From NCBI GenBank assembly GCA_003151275.1, contig PLXC01000013.1:92787-156786 (forward strand): a stretch of 64,000 nucleotides of DNA. The letters run 5' to 3'. Source of the stretch: Candidatus Melainabacteria bacterium. GTDB lineage: Bacteria > Cyanobacteriota > Vampirovibrionia > Obscuribacterales > Obscuribacteraceae. Shown one piece after another: positions 9,147 to 18,371 of this stretch (position 1 is the stretch's first letter; each line of letters opens with the position of its first letter). Under the pieces are notes generated by a model, which was not told the DNA's origin, ran no database searches, and worked only from the letters and a program-made list of their open reading frames with translations. Position numbers and translations under genes: made by a program.

Positions 9147-9364
9147 CCAGATCGAGCTGATAAGGTTTTGAAAATTCTGTAGACAAAATCAAACTGGTCA
9201 TGCCGTGGTCACGCGGATGGTTTAATTTCATCGTTGAGAACCGGATCGGTTTGCCCCTGAGTTCACTTACTAATCGCATTTGTCCCTAGCAAAAGCTAAT
9301 TGAGTGTTGAAGCATCCAATCATTGCGTGCTGCAGCGCTTGAACGCCACTTTGGAGGATTTACC

Positions 9365-11277
9365 ATGACGCACCCGCATCAGCCCGAAACTTTCAAACAC
9401 CACGAAGGCGCGGCAGGGGCGCCTGCTTTATGTGGAGCGGTTGCTGATGCATATAGTCGAGACAACTCGTATGCCCATGTATTTCCAAACAGAGCTTGCA
9501 GCGACCGGAACAAAACCGATGAACAACTTAGCGCAGAGTTGCATTTTGGAGCGGTGCAAACGCCCGATCATGCCAAAGGTTTGCAGGACATTCACCGCGG
9601 GCTCGACGGCGTAAACAGCGCCAGTTCACATCTGCATGATGCAATGTACAGTGCGCGCCACGGTGACATCAACGGCGCCCTGCAAGGACTTAGAAGCACC
9701 TCTGGCGACCTTTACAGCGGTGGTGGCAAGGTGGACCGCGGAGCTGGTAATGTCGGCGACTTGCTTAAAGGTGATCCGACCGCCCAACGCTCATTGAACA
9801 AGGCGTTTGAGGAAGAAAGCAGCACTGGCTCCCATATTGAACAGGCAGCCGGTCGTCTGCGTAGAGGAGACATCAATGGGGCGCTCCGGTCGATGGGCAG
9901 AGGTGCTGACGAACTTTCCGAAGAACAGAAAGCATTGCATCACGGCTTGGCTCAGCTTACCCGAGATGATGCGACTACTGACCACGCGCAGGGATTGAAA
10001 GATATTCGAGCATCCATAACTGGTGGTGATGCCGCCACGGTGGACTTATCACATGCGATTCATAGCGCCCGTCATGGTGATTATAACGGCGCCATACAGC
10101 ACTTGAGAAATTCCTCTAGTGACCTCAACAGTGCCGGAGCGAGGCTGGATTCCGGAGCTGCAAATGTAGGTGACTTGCTGCACACGGATAGGAATGCTCG
10201 AAACTCGATCAACAGGGGGTTTGATAAGGAGCAGGATGCGAGTTATCACATCAACAAAGCGGAACGACTGTTGCGTGATGGTGACGTCGATGGCGCTCTT
10301 GATTCCATGTATAAGGCGTTGCCGGAATTAGCGAGGAACAAAAGGCTTTGCGTCACGGATTAAGGAGCCTGAAGAACGACTATGCACCGGGTCTGGGAGA
10401 CCAAGCCCCAGCGTCGGACTACCAGTTAAGCTCAGGCACAAGAGGTGATTACAATCGGTATCCAGCCAATTCGAATCAGTATGCCGTCAATTCGGCTGAC
10501 AGAAACGACAACGGAATGATCAGAGGTGAAAACCCTCCGTCTGACAGTGGCAACACAGCTTGGAACCCCTATGAAGCGTCGACATTGCCAACGCGGCAGT
10601 ATAATCCAAATGCAACTGTCGATGGCACCACTTCCCAGTATCCCGTCAATGGGGCTGACAGAAATGACAACGGAATGATCAGAGGTGAAAATCCTCCGTC
10701 TGACAGTGGCAACACAGCTTGGAACCCCTATGAAGCGTTGACATTGCCAACGCGGCAGTATAATCCAAATGCAACCACTGACGGTACCAGATCACCTGCT
10801 TCCGACCAGGGCAACACAGCTTGGGATCCATATGAAGCGTTGACATTGCCAATGCAGCAGTACAATCCAAATGCAACCATGGATGGCACCACTTCCCGGT
10901 ATCCCGTCAATTCAGCTGACAGAAATGACAACGCCATGACCAAAGGTGAAAATCCTTCGTCTGACAATGGCAACACAGCTTGGAACCCCTATGAAGCGTT
11001 GACTTTGCCAACGCGACAGTATAATCCAAACGCCACCATGGATGGCACCACTTCCCAATATCCCGTCAATTCAGCTGACAGAAATGACAACGGAATGATC
11101 AGAGGTGAAAATCCTCCGTCTGACAGTGGCAACACAGCTTGGGATCCTTATGAATCGATGACAGTTCCTTCGGAACAGGATCGCTACGATCCAAATGCAA
11201 CCTTACCTCCGACTAGATTTCCTGAAGAACAAGTGCGTGACGCAAAAAAGATCACACGTCTTATGAGCAAACAGTAG
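9365..11277 (+). pseudogene. large two-part repeat protein split by a frameshift
   Basis: Two adjacent frames form one gene. The first frame (GGAGG 8 bases before ATG 9365, stop at 10363) holds two homologous copies of about 145 residues, each with HAxGLxDI, SARHGDxNGA, GNVGDLL and GDxxGAL blocks. The second copy loses its expected end: copy 1 reads ADELSEEQKALHHGL, and the matching SEEQKALRHGL of copy 2 is found one frame over, starting near 10330. That second frame continues to 11277 with about five tandem units carrying DRNDNGMIRGENPPSDSG, NTAWNPYEALTLP and QYNPNAT. One base is missing near 10325-10332. No signal peptide is seen. The intact product would be about 637 residues. Function is unknown; the first part is probably helical and the second disordered. 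Confidence 0.75.
10495..11215 (+). repeat. long in-frame tandem repeats, about 120-160 bp units
   Basis: Units encoding ADRNDNGMIRGENPPSDSG, then NTAWNPYEALTLPTRQYNPNAT, then a spacer ending QYPVNSA, recur from about 10495 to 11215. Copies differ at few bases, and one copy (about 10790-10880) lacks the ADRNDNGM half. This indicates recent unequal exchange within the array. Confidence 0.8.
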
Positions 11278-11282
11278 TTTGC

Positions 11283-12131
11283 TTAGAGGAGCGATTCTGC
11301 CTCTAGCGCCTTCTTGGCTTTCCAGCGCAGATATTCGTCGTTGCGACTTGGCTTGGCAGTGATCTCGTACACGTGCTTCGTCGGGCTTAGTGTGGGGTCA
11401 AGCGCAACCCGACGATCGAAGACAAAACATTCGCCGCGCCAATGGTCGCCGCCTACTTCTTCAAAGTATTTGAGGATGCCGCCGTCAAGTTGGAAAACAT
11501 TGGTTACATCCATTTCGCGCAAGAAAAGTGCAGCCTTCTCGCAGCGAATGCCACCAGTGCAAAATGATACCACTGTCTTATTTTGCAGTTCCTCTTTGAT
11601 ATTATCTTCGGTATCATGGAAGGCTTGTGGGAACTGGCTAAACTTCTCAATTCCAAAATTGATCGATTCTTCGAAAGTGCCAATCTTCACTTCAAAATCA
11701 TTTCGAGCATCGAGCAATATGACCTCTCGTCCGCTGTCGTCGTGCCCCTGGTCAAGCCACTTCTTCAATTTGCTTGGTTCGATTGCTGGCGCTCTTTCGT
11801 CCGACGGACCGATCCTCATTGGATGCTTCATCGTGATGATCTCACTCTTCATGCGAACCACTATTCGTTTGTGAGGCTGGCGCTCCGAGACGCTTTCCTT
11901 AATTACCAAATCAGCAAACCGCCCTTCGAACATTTCATCGTGACGTAGAAATTGTATGAATGCCTCGATTCCCTCGCGCTCGCCGGCGACGAAAAAATTT
12001 ATACCTTCTGGCGAGAACAAAATACTTCCCATTACACCGAGTTGTTGGCATCGGCTTTTTACGGTCGGGCGCCAGGAGTCAGGGTCCGGGATGCTAATGA
12101 ATTTGTATGCCGCTAGATTGATAATCTGCAT
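11283..12131 (-). CDS. trhO: tRNA uridine(34) hydroxylase, rhodanese-like (TrhO/YceA)
   Basis: Members of this family (UPF0176) hydroxylate U34 of certain tRNAs on the way to 5-carboxymethoxy/methoxyuridine. The 282-residue protein has the family N-terminal acylphosphatase-like domain (SILFSPEGINFFVAG) and a rhodanese domain with ILLDARNDFEVKIG. The catalytic loop is SFCTGGIRCEKA, with Cys191 as the active cysteine and Cys197 nearby. Its length is slightly below the E. coli protein. It stands alone on the minus strand, and its stop lies 5 bases from that of the convergent repeat gene. Confidence 0.93.
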   Translation of the reverse strand: MQIINLAAYKFISIPDPDSWRPTVKSRCQQLGVMGSILFSPEGINFFVAGEREGIEAFIQFLRHDEMFEGRFADLVIKESVSERQPHKRIVVRMKSEIITMKHPMRIGPSDERAPAIEPSKLKKWLDQGHDDSGREVILLDARNDFEVKIGTFEESINFGIEKFSQFPQAFHDTEDNIKEELQNKTVVSFCTGGIRCEKAALFLREMDVTNVFQLDGGILKYFEEVGGDHWRGECFVFDRRVALDPTLSPTKHVYEITAKPSRNDEYLRWKAKKALEAESLL

Positions 12132-12297
12132 GGTTTGATTCTGATTCCGAAAGCGTTCAGCTTATAGGTATTGACTGATTTTCCCGATGGTTTTCAATCA
12201 TATCTGCCAAACTATCATATTTGCCGCTTTGAGTCTTACAAAATCTGCAAAGCTTCACTGTAATTGCTGATGCAGGGACTCCCTGACAGATAAGCTT

Positions 12298-13674
12298 CTA
12301 AAGCCCCTGCACCATCGCTTTGACCTCGTCCAGGTGTTTGAGTTGTACTTCTATAAGTTGAGCTGGACTGCGCCCTTCCCTTTGCAAGCGATGCTCATAG
12401 GCTCGATTCGCCAAGAGCGAGGCTGCTGTGGCGAGCACATTTAGCGCTGCCCCGGTGGTGCCTGCCACAGTGCCAGCATAAGTAAGAGACAGCTGTTTCT
12501 TTGGCTGCGTGTGAAAACGATAATATCCAGCTGTGTATAATATTCCTTGCGTCATTAATGTGCCACCGATCACGGGCGCAAGCAGGCTTTGCTCAAGTGC
12601 GACTTTCTCAAGACGTCGTGTTACTGCGGTTTCGCTGAAAAGCTGAGTTCTGAAGTTCTCATTTGCTTCCCTGTATAAGATTAGTCTTTCAGTTACCGGC
12701 AAAGACGGAATGAGTTCCTTGATTGCCACCGATTCTGAGAGCTGTTGCCTTAGGGCAGCCAGTTCCGCCAGGTCAGCGTCTTTATTTTGACCGAGCAGTC
12801 TTCCTAACTTTCGCTCATTCGCTTGTGTTGCTTTGTTCGCAAGATAGCGACTGAGCCACGGGGTGACTGCGCCTACACCGCCAGCGACAATGAAAAGAAT
12901 GTCGCCAGTACCACTGAACTTAGGCTCCTTCACCGATCTGTAGGCATAGCCAGCGCCAGTGGCAACAAGAGCGTTTGTCACTACATTCAGCAGATAGAAA
13001 GAGTTAGTGAATACAGATTGTCCTCTGGCGTCAGAACTAAATTGTGAATACTCATTTAGTGAGGCGCGATTGAGGTGCCTGAGGATCTTGCCCTCCAGCA
13101 CCGCTCTTGCATAAATTGGGTGTTCAGGGCGAGCGGCAATCAAAGCTTCGCGTTGCGCCAACAATGCGTTGATAGTCTTCAACTTAGCTTGAATAAATGA
13201 AGTTGCAGAGTGCTGGTCCAACCCTTTTCTGCGATTCTTCAGGCAGAGCCAGGCGTTTGAGCCTAGTTCTAAACCAGAGTCCGCACCTGCTACTGATGCG
13301 CCGATCATCGTCGCCATCAAGCCGCCCTGCAAAGGCTTAGTGTTGATTGAACGCGGATTCCTTATGCCTTTGGCATACTGATCGTCCCCGGCGCAATCAA
13401 AGGCAAGAACGGCGCCGGCTGCAGCTTCTTGCGCGACGAAAGAGCGCAGGGTTCTGAATTTAGGCTGTTTGTAGGTGTTGAGCCGATAATTGAGGTTGAA
13501 AGTTTCAAGTTCTATTCTGACCAGTAGAATCTGTTTGGTTAAAGTGGTGTATTTTTCGATGAACTCATCTCTTTTGTTATAGGCCGCATCTTCAATATCG
13601 GCTAGGCAACTTGTCGCATTCGCCCAGGGTAGAATCAAACATAAGAAGAGAATCGTTGCTAGTTTTTTGTGCAT
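12298..13674 (-). CDS. exported membrane-associated protein, unknown function
   Basis: This 458-residue protein has a clear signal peptide (KKLATILFLCLILPWANATSC, likely cleaved near residue 25). The middle and C-terminal thirds contain several glycine/alanine-rich hydrophobic stretches (for example GGLMATMIGASVAGADSG, and a run near residue 265 with GGVGAVTPWLSRYLA). Long helices between them are rich in Ala, Leu and Glu. Two Cys in the mature N-terminal part may form a disulphide. The family is not recognised. It lies 40 bases downstream of mdcH on the same strand and could be read from the mdc operon, but nothing links it functionally. Confidence 0.8.
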   Translation of the reverse strand: MHKKLATILFLCLILPWANATSCLADIEDAAYNKRDEFIEKYTTLTKQILLVRIELETFNLNYRLNTYKQPKFRTLRSFVAQEAAAGAVLAFDCAGDDQYAKGIRNPRSINTKPLQGGLMATMIGASVAGADSGLELGSNAWLCLKNRRKGLDQHSATSFIQAKLKTINALLAQREALIAARPEHPIYARAVLEGKILRHLNRASLNEYSQFSSDARGQSVFTNSFYLLNVVTNALVATGAGYAYRSVKEPKFSGTGDILFIVAGGVGAVTPWLSRYLANKATQANERKLGRLLGQNKDADLAELAALRQQLSESVAIKELIPSLPVTERLILYREANENFRTQLFSETAVTRRLEKVALEQSLLAPVIGGTLMTQGILYTAGYYRFHTQPKKQLSLTYAGTVAGTTGAALNVLATAASLLANRAYEHRLQREGRSPAQLIEVQLKHLDEVKAMVQGL

Positions 13675-13714
13675 AGTTACTTGTCAGAGTTTTTAACGGC
13701 GCCCCAAGCAGGAG

Positions 13715-14650
13715 TTAGGATGCGACGTTCTTGCGAGCATGAGCCAGACGACTTACATAGGCGTATGAACTGTCCTCCAGGGCGATAAAACGCAGATGGG
13801 AGAACGATTCTGCCCCCAGCCTGGAAAGCACGTTGCCTGGATTCATTTCAACAAAAATGTCAGTTCCCAACTCTACAAGGACAGAGATTGAATCATACCA
13901 GCGCACTCCATGGGCTATGTTATTAGCCAGATCTTCAGCCACACTGCGAGCGGTCCGTAATGGGCGGGCCCTGACATTGCTCACGTAAGGAACAGTCGGG
14001 TTTTGCACGTTGACCTTTCTTAGAGTCTCTTGCAGTGTCTCAGCTACTGCCTGAAAAAGAGGGCAATGCGAAGGAACGGCTATATGAAGACGTTCCGCTT
14101 TACGAGCGCCGCATTTTAAAGCTGCTGCTGCGACCTTTTCTATACCTTGAAGTGCACCAGCAATGGTGATTTGTCTGGGTGCATTTATGTTGCTGACGAA
14201 AACAGGAGCGGATTGCTCATAGAAGCTGTTGACCAGTTCGGCTACCTTCTGTTCAGTCAGCCCGACGATGGCGGACATGCCGTAGCCTGAGGGAAAGCTG
14301 GTTTCCATCAGCTGAGCACGCTGTTTAACTACAGCGATACCGTCGGCGAACGTCAAAGAGTGGCAAACAACTGCTGCAGCGAAAGCGCCCACTGAGAGAC
14401 CAGCCACCGCCGCTGGTAGCACCTGCTCCGCTTCCAGCGCTCTTGCTACGGCTACCCCAGCAATAAATAGAGATAGCTGAACGGCGACCGTAGATTCAAG
14501 GGCCGCCTCCGAATCTAGTTCACTAATATCACACTCAAGGATTTCGCTTGCCTGGCGAAAAGTAGACTCTGTAGCTGGATGGTGAGGCAAACGCTTAAGC
14601 ATGCCTGGACTTTGCGATCCTTGCCCTGGAAAGAGAAAACAAATGCTCAC
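13715..14650 (-). CDS. mdcH: malonyl-CoA:ACP transacylase MdcH
   Basis: It charges the malonate decarboxylase acyl carrier protein with malonyl, starting the catalytic cycle. The 311-residue protein has the FabD-type fold signatures FPGQGSQ near residues 7-13, the nucleophile Ser86 in GLSVGAF, and the catalytic His in IAVPSHCPLF. It is the last gene of the mdc operon. Its start overlaps the stop of mdcG by 4 bases, which supports assignment as MdcH over housekeeping FabD. Confidence 0.92.
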   Translation of the reverse strand: MSICFLFPGQGSQSPGMLKRLPHHPATESTFRQASEILECDISELDSEAALESTVAVQLSLFIAGVAVARALEAEQVLPAAVAGLSVGAFAAAVVCHSLTFADGIAVVKQRAQLMETSFPSGYGMSAIVGLTEQKVAELVNSFYEQSAPVFVSNINAPRQITIAGALQGIEKVAAAALKCGARKAERLHIAVPSHCPLFQAVAETLQETLRKVNVQNPTVPYVSNVRARPLRTARSVAEDLANNIAHGVRWYDSISVLVELGTDIFVEMNPGNVLSRLGAESFSHLRFIALEDSSYAYVSRLAHARKNVAS

Positions 14651-15348
14651 ACAGGCGTCTCCAACTCGGCGAGCAAGCTGTCGCCCAAACGCGGTGCATC
14701 TTCAATGCACCAAGGATCGACTGCCATGCGAGGCTTATCCAGACAGCGAAGCAGAAGAGGATGACCTTGACTGTCAGCGTATTCACCTAGCGAGAAAGCA
14801 CATTCAGGTGTTTCCACTAGCACATCTATGCACGCTGCAATCTGTCGAACGGACAACAGCAAGGAGCGTGCATAGTCATGGTCAAAAGGAATTGGTGCGA
14901 AAAGTACAATATCGAGATCGCTCAAAGGAGTTGCCACCGGATATGCGGATGCCAACTCGAAGCCGACGCTACCGCCGGGTCCCCACTTGAGGTCTAAGCT
15001 GCACCACTTTTTTTCCAGCGCCAGTAAGTGGCGTAATGCTGGTATTGCCTCAAGCCGCTCAGGCTTGATTATTGTGCCGGCACGAAGCTCAAAAGGTGAC
15101 ACTATGGTCTTAACCCGATCGGGACTGACAATACCTGGCCAACGTTGGTTTCGGGATTCCCCACGCACACCAATTGCGATACCGTTTTCCGACGGGGGCT
15201 TGCGGCGCACTACTACATAGGGACATGCTGAAAGTGAGTCATAGACCCACGCCGGTGCGCCCTCAAGATCATCAATGCTCTCGGCAGATGCAAGCTCCAG
15301 CAAATCATGCGGTTTGGCAAATGCACGTGGGGGATTGCTTCTGCCCAT
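14647..15348 (-). CDS. mdcG: malonate decarboxylase holo-ACP synthase MdcG
   Basis: MdcG attaches the 2'-(5''-phosphoribosyl)-3'-dephospho-CoA prosthetic group to the MdcC carrier protein. The protein has the family N-terminal block (ARP-like FAKPHDLLEL), the nucleotidyltransferase Asp motif TPLSDLDIVLFAP and a C-terminal ...DPWCIEDAP. An upstream in-frame ATG at 15426 lies inside mdcE. The ATG at 15348 gives the normal MdcG start (233 residues) and is preferred. Confidence 0.88.
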   Translation of the reverse strand: MGRSNPPRAFAKPHDLLELASAESIDDLEGAPAWVYDSLSACPYVVVRRKPPSENGIAIGVRGESRNQRWPGIVSPDRVKTIVSPFELRAGTIIKPERLEAIPALRHLLALEKKWCSLDLKWGPGGSVGFELASAYPVATPLSDLDIVLFAPIPFDHDYARSLLLSVRQIAACIDVLVETPECAFSLGEYADSQGHPLLLRCLDKPRMAVDPWCIEDAPRLGDSLLAELETPV

Positions 15349-15400
15349 GGTCGTAAGATTTCCGATTCCGCTACCTTTCCCTAACTTTCCAAAGTTCAAT

Positions 15401-16240
15401 TTAGCTGGTCTGCGACCATTGAGCAAACATGGCTTCCCGGGTCTTCAGCGTGGCACTACGTGTGGTGGCAGCAGCAGCGGACAACCAGCGGCAGCTAAGG
15501 TCTTTTGGTCCCCGTCTCGCGTCAACTACAGCCGCTGAAATCCGCTCTTTAACCAACTCCAGATCCGCCGGCTGAGGTTTGTCGGCATCCTTGACCTTCA
15601 AAAGATCGTACAAAATGCCAAGTTTGGCATAATCTTTTATGTCATAGGACAAGGGCACAATTGTTTCGGCAAGTTTATCCAACTCTGCCACGGTACGCCT
15701 GGTAACACGTGCCGCGGCCTCTTTGTGCATGGCGTGAATTATCACGCCTGGGTCATCAAATGCCAATATGCGATTGGCTTGATAGCCATGTGTCAAGAAC
15801 GCACCAGAGAGAGCTTGTCCGACAACCAGAGCGATTACCGGGTGTCCCAGCATGCGCGCTGATGCATAGGCGTCTGCTGCAACTGCTGCAGCCAGATAAA
15901 TGGCTGCCGTTTCTTCACGCCGTCCGTACGCCTGACTTTTCACATCGACAATGGCGATGATTGGTCGGCGATCGCCCGACTTGTGGGAGTCGATCACTTC
16001 GCGCACATGCGTGGCTAGCGCATAGGCTTCTTCCAGTCCTACTTCGCCTGCTCGCGCCCGCGGAAAACGAGCACGAACATCGGGCACCACGCAAAGGAAT
16101 CGCGCCTGTGCTTCCCCTAACGGCGCATCAGCAACCAAGACTGAATCAGGATCGCGCGCGTCCGTACTCTTCCCGGACTGCCCCGCCAAAGCGGCAAACC
16201 ATAGACGACCGCGCGTCGACAAAATGCTATCTGTGCTCAT
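15401..16240 (-). CDS. mdcE: malonate decarboxylase gamma subunit MdcE
   Basis: With MdcD this forms the carboxyltransferase-like part that decarboxylates malonyl-S-ACP to acetyl-S-ACP. The 279-residue protein is crotonase/carboxyltransferase-like, with VDVKSQAYGRREE, LGHPVIALVVGQALSGAF and a C-terminal DYAKLGILYDLL, all typical of MdcE. It begins 4 bases inside the end of mdcD. Confidence 0.9.
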   Translation of the reverse strand: MSTDSILSTRGRLWFAALAGQSGKSTDARDPDSVLVADAPLGEAQARFLCVVPDVRARFPRARAGEVGLEEAYALATHVREVIDSHKSGDRRPIIAIVDVKSQAYGRREETAAIYLAAAVAADAYASARMLGHPVIALVVGQALSGAFLTHGYQANRILAFDDPGVIIHAMHKEAAARVTRRTVAELDKLAETIVPLSYDIKDYAKLGILYDLLKVKDADKPQPADLELVKERISAAVVDARRGPKDLSCRWLSAAAATTRSATLKTREAMFAQWSQTS

Positions 16241-17112
16241 TTGGTATTCTCCCGGTGCCAGGTTTCGCGAAGATCTTCAGGGTTCCACTGGTGTGCGGGA
16301 TCTAGTGCGGCAATTCGTTTGCGGTAAAGATCAACTTGCGCACTCCGGTAAACAGGCGGCACGCCGGCTTTCAAAAGACTCCGAACAGCCTGCCTTATCT
16401 CGCCGACGTCATCTTTGACCAGAGCATCGGCAAGACCAGTTGAATAACGTTGCTCGCCACCATCAATCGCCCAGATAAGTGTGCGGTCTTTGGAATCGAA
16501 TTCTTCTACACCGTGTTCTTGCTCGATTACTTCCGGACCATTCAAGCCTAATCGGCCCTCGACCGTCATGACCATATAACTCGACAGAGCGGCAACCAGC
16601 GACATGCCACCAAAACAGCCTACAGTGCCGGCACTGAGGCAGACAATCGGTGCAAGCTTGCGCAGCGACAGAAGTGATGCAATGATTTCAGCAACTGCTG
16701 CTAGTCCAAGGTTTGCCTCGGTCAGCCTCACACCGCCTGTTTCCAGCAAGAGCACGGCGTTGGTTTTAATGCCATTTTCGTTGTCTCGACTAGCAAGGTC
16801 AAGCGCGGCACATATCTTGGCTCCTGAGACTTCGCCGAGCGAGCCTCCCTGAAAGGCGGGCTCCATGGAAATAACGACAGTAGAGATGCCGTCAATTTTG
16901 CCCTTTATGACTATGCATCCGTCGTCAGCCTGGGGGGTGACGTTTTGAGGCAAGAGCCATGGTGACTCAATGCGATCAAAAGGTCCAAGCAACTCTCGCC
17001 AACTATCGGGGTCAAAAAAAGTGATAGCCCTTTCACGCCCGTTCAGCTCAATAAAGCTGTCACGGCGCTTCGGCATGTGAGTGGAAGGAAGGGTCTCGGT
17101 GCTCGTGGTCAT
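16237..17112 (-). CDS. mdcD: malonate decarboxylase beta subunit MdcD
   Basis: This is the beta carboxyltransferase-type subunit (291 residues) working with MdcE. Visible family blocks include FIELNGRERAITFFDPDSWREL near the N terminus, VLLLETGGVRLTEANLGL and the oxyanion-type glycine loop SAGTVGCFGGMSLVA. Its start overlaps the stop of mdcC by 4 bases. It fits the biotin-independent enzyme, because no biotin carboxyl carrier genes are nearby. Confidence 0.9.
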   Translation of the reverse strand: MTTSTETLPSTHMPKRRDSFIELNGRERAITFFDPDSWRELLGPFDRIESPWLLPQNVTPQADDGCIVIKGKIDGISTVVISMEPAFQGGSLGEVSGAKICAALDLASRDNENGIKTNAVLLLETGGVRLTEANLGLAAVAEIIASLLSLRKLAPIVCLSAGTVGCFGGMSLVAALSSYMVMTVEGRLGLNGPEVIEQEHGVEEFDSKDRTLIWAIDGGEQRYSTGLADALVKDDVGEIRQAVRSLLKAGVPPVYRSAQVDLYRKRIAALDPAHQWNPEDLRETWHRENTK

Positions 17113-17408
17113 TGCTCGCTTGTCTCCACTGCTTGTGCCAGACGCAATGACACCACTCCTGGTGTGGCTCCTGCATCATTGATTTCAATAGCGACGGCTC
17201 CATCATATTTCATGAAGAACCTATCCAACACCGCTTTCCACTGCTCTGAAAAACCGGGCACGCTGGTGCGAATGCGCACCTGAGCGACCGATGTATCGAG
17301 CGGTTCCAACAAAACTTCCAGATCTCCAGAGCCGACGACGCCAACATGAGCTCGCCCTTTAGCTTTGCTCTTGTCTTTGGCTGAAAATTTGAATTCGAGC
17401 GTTTCCAT
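17109..17408 (-). CDS. mdcC: malonate decarboxylase acyl carrier protein MdcC
   Basis: This 99-residue carrier subunit bears the dephospho-CoA-derived prosthetic group through a phosphodiester on a serine. The conserved VGSGDLEVLLEP motif is present with Ser27 as the modified residue, and the middle VRIRTSVPGF block is typical. It sits between mdcB and mdcD, the usual operon order. Confidence 0.92.
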   Translation of the reverse strand: METLEFKFSAKDKSKAKGRAHVGVVGSGDLEVLLEPLDTSVAQVRIRTSVPGFSEQWKAVLDRFFMKYDGAVAIEINDAGATPGVVSLRLAQAVETSEQ

Positions 17409-17465
17409 TCAATTTCTCCGTTCCATCAATGTTTTACCTATATACTCTGCGCTTACCCGCACTCT

Positions 17466-18371
17466 TTAGTTGTCGATAGAATCGAGACAATCCAGAGAAT
17501 CCAGAAATAGGGTGGCTGCCAGTAAATCAGCGCTGCCGCCGGGCGATGCCCCCAGTTGAACCAAATCTCTATCCACCTGAAAGAGTCGAGCCATGCCCCG
17601 AGGATTGTCTGTGCCACCAAGGGCAATGACTTCTTGCGCCCCTGACTTGGCTGTTTCTAATGCCTGTAGACCGCCGCGATAGAGAAGACAGGTGTCATCG
17701 AGCCTGGACATGATAGCCAGCAGCGTGTCGAGTCTACAGGCAGTCTCTGTCGCTCCCGCGAGCCTTCGACTGCGCAAATGCGGCAAGCCAATTTTAATTA
17801 CATGCGGGAATCCCGACTGCGCTTCGACCCTGGCTCCACCCACGCCGTAAGTTCGCTTGACGATCAGCCCATGGGTCTCCAAATTGGAGGCATGACGATC
17901 AGGCAAAGCCGCTATCTTTGCGGCAGTCTCAGCTATTTCCCAGGCATGCCCCTGCCCTTCTTGCATCGCTGCCGCCGCCACCAGAAGACCAAGGCACCAG
18001 ATTGCGCCGCGATGCGAGTTGCTGCCACCAGTTGCCTGGTGCATCGCGGTCTCCGCTCGTCTACCGCATTGCGCCAGTTTTTCTCTTAAGCTCAAGCTCG
18101 GGCGCACACCTGAAGAGATACGGGCCATTTCTTGAAAAAATGGCTCCAGTACCAAAGCGGATTTGAGCATTGACTGTAATGTCAAATCGTTATGAGCACC
18201 AGAACCACGTTTATCCACTAGTGCGGGTTTAGGTGTCAACATAGCTTCGGTCACAAGAGCTGAGCTCGCCGCAGTGCCCAGTAATTGCCACCATGATGCA
18301 ATCGGTAAGGCCGACGAAGCGCTGCTTACCGATTGATGCGATGAATAGGCATCAATACTGCCTATTACCAT
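17466..18371 (-). CDS. mdcB: triphosphoribosyl-dephospho-CoA synthase MdcB
   Basis: It makes the prosthetic group precursor for MdcC from dephospho-CoA and ATP (CitG-like family). Motifs include VDKRGSGAHNDL, GGSNSHRGAIWCLGLL and the C-terminal GASPGGSADLLAA. A longer frame begins at 18419. The ATG at 18371 overlaps the mdcA stop as TGATG and has CAGGAG upstream, and it gives a normal 301-residue protein, so it is preferred. Confidence 0.9.
   Translation of the reverse strand: MVIGSIDAYSSHQSVSSASSALPIASWWQLLGTAASSALVTEAMLTPKPALVDKRGSGAHNDLTLQSMLKSALVLEPFFQEMARISSGVRPSLSLREKLAQCGRRAETAMHQATGGSNSHRGAIWCLGLLVAAAAMQEGQGHAWEIAETAAKIAALPDRHASNLETHGLIVKRTYGVGGARVEAQSGFPHVIKIGLPHLRSRRLAGATETACRLDTLLAIMSRLDDTCLLYRGGLQALETAKSGAQEVIALGGTDNPRGMARLFQVDRDLVQLGASPGGSADLLAATLFLDSLDCLDSIDN

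Noticed and set aside
10348..11277. Treating 10348-11277 as a separate gene
   Set aside because: Its first residues (RHGLRSLKN) complete the repeat of the preceding frame, so it is the 3' part of one frameshifted gene.
11314..11948. Two plus-strand frames opposite trhO
   Set aside because: They are shadows of the conserved trhO frame, with basic, Ser/Phe-rich composition typical of antisense reading.
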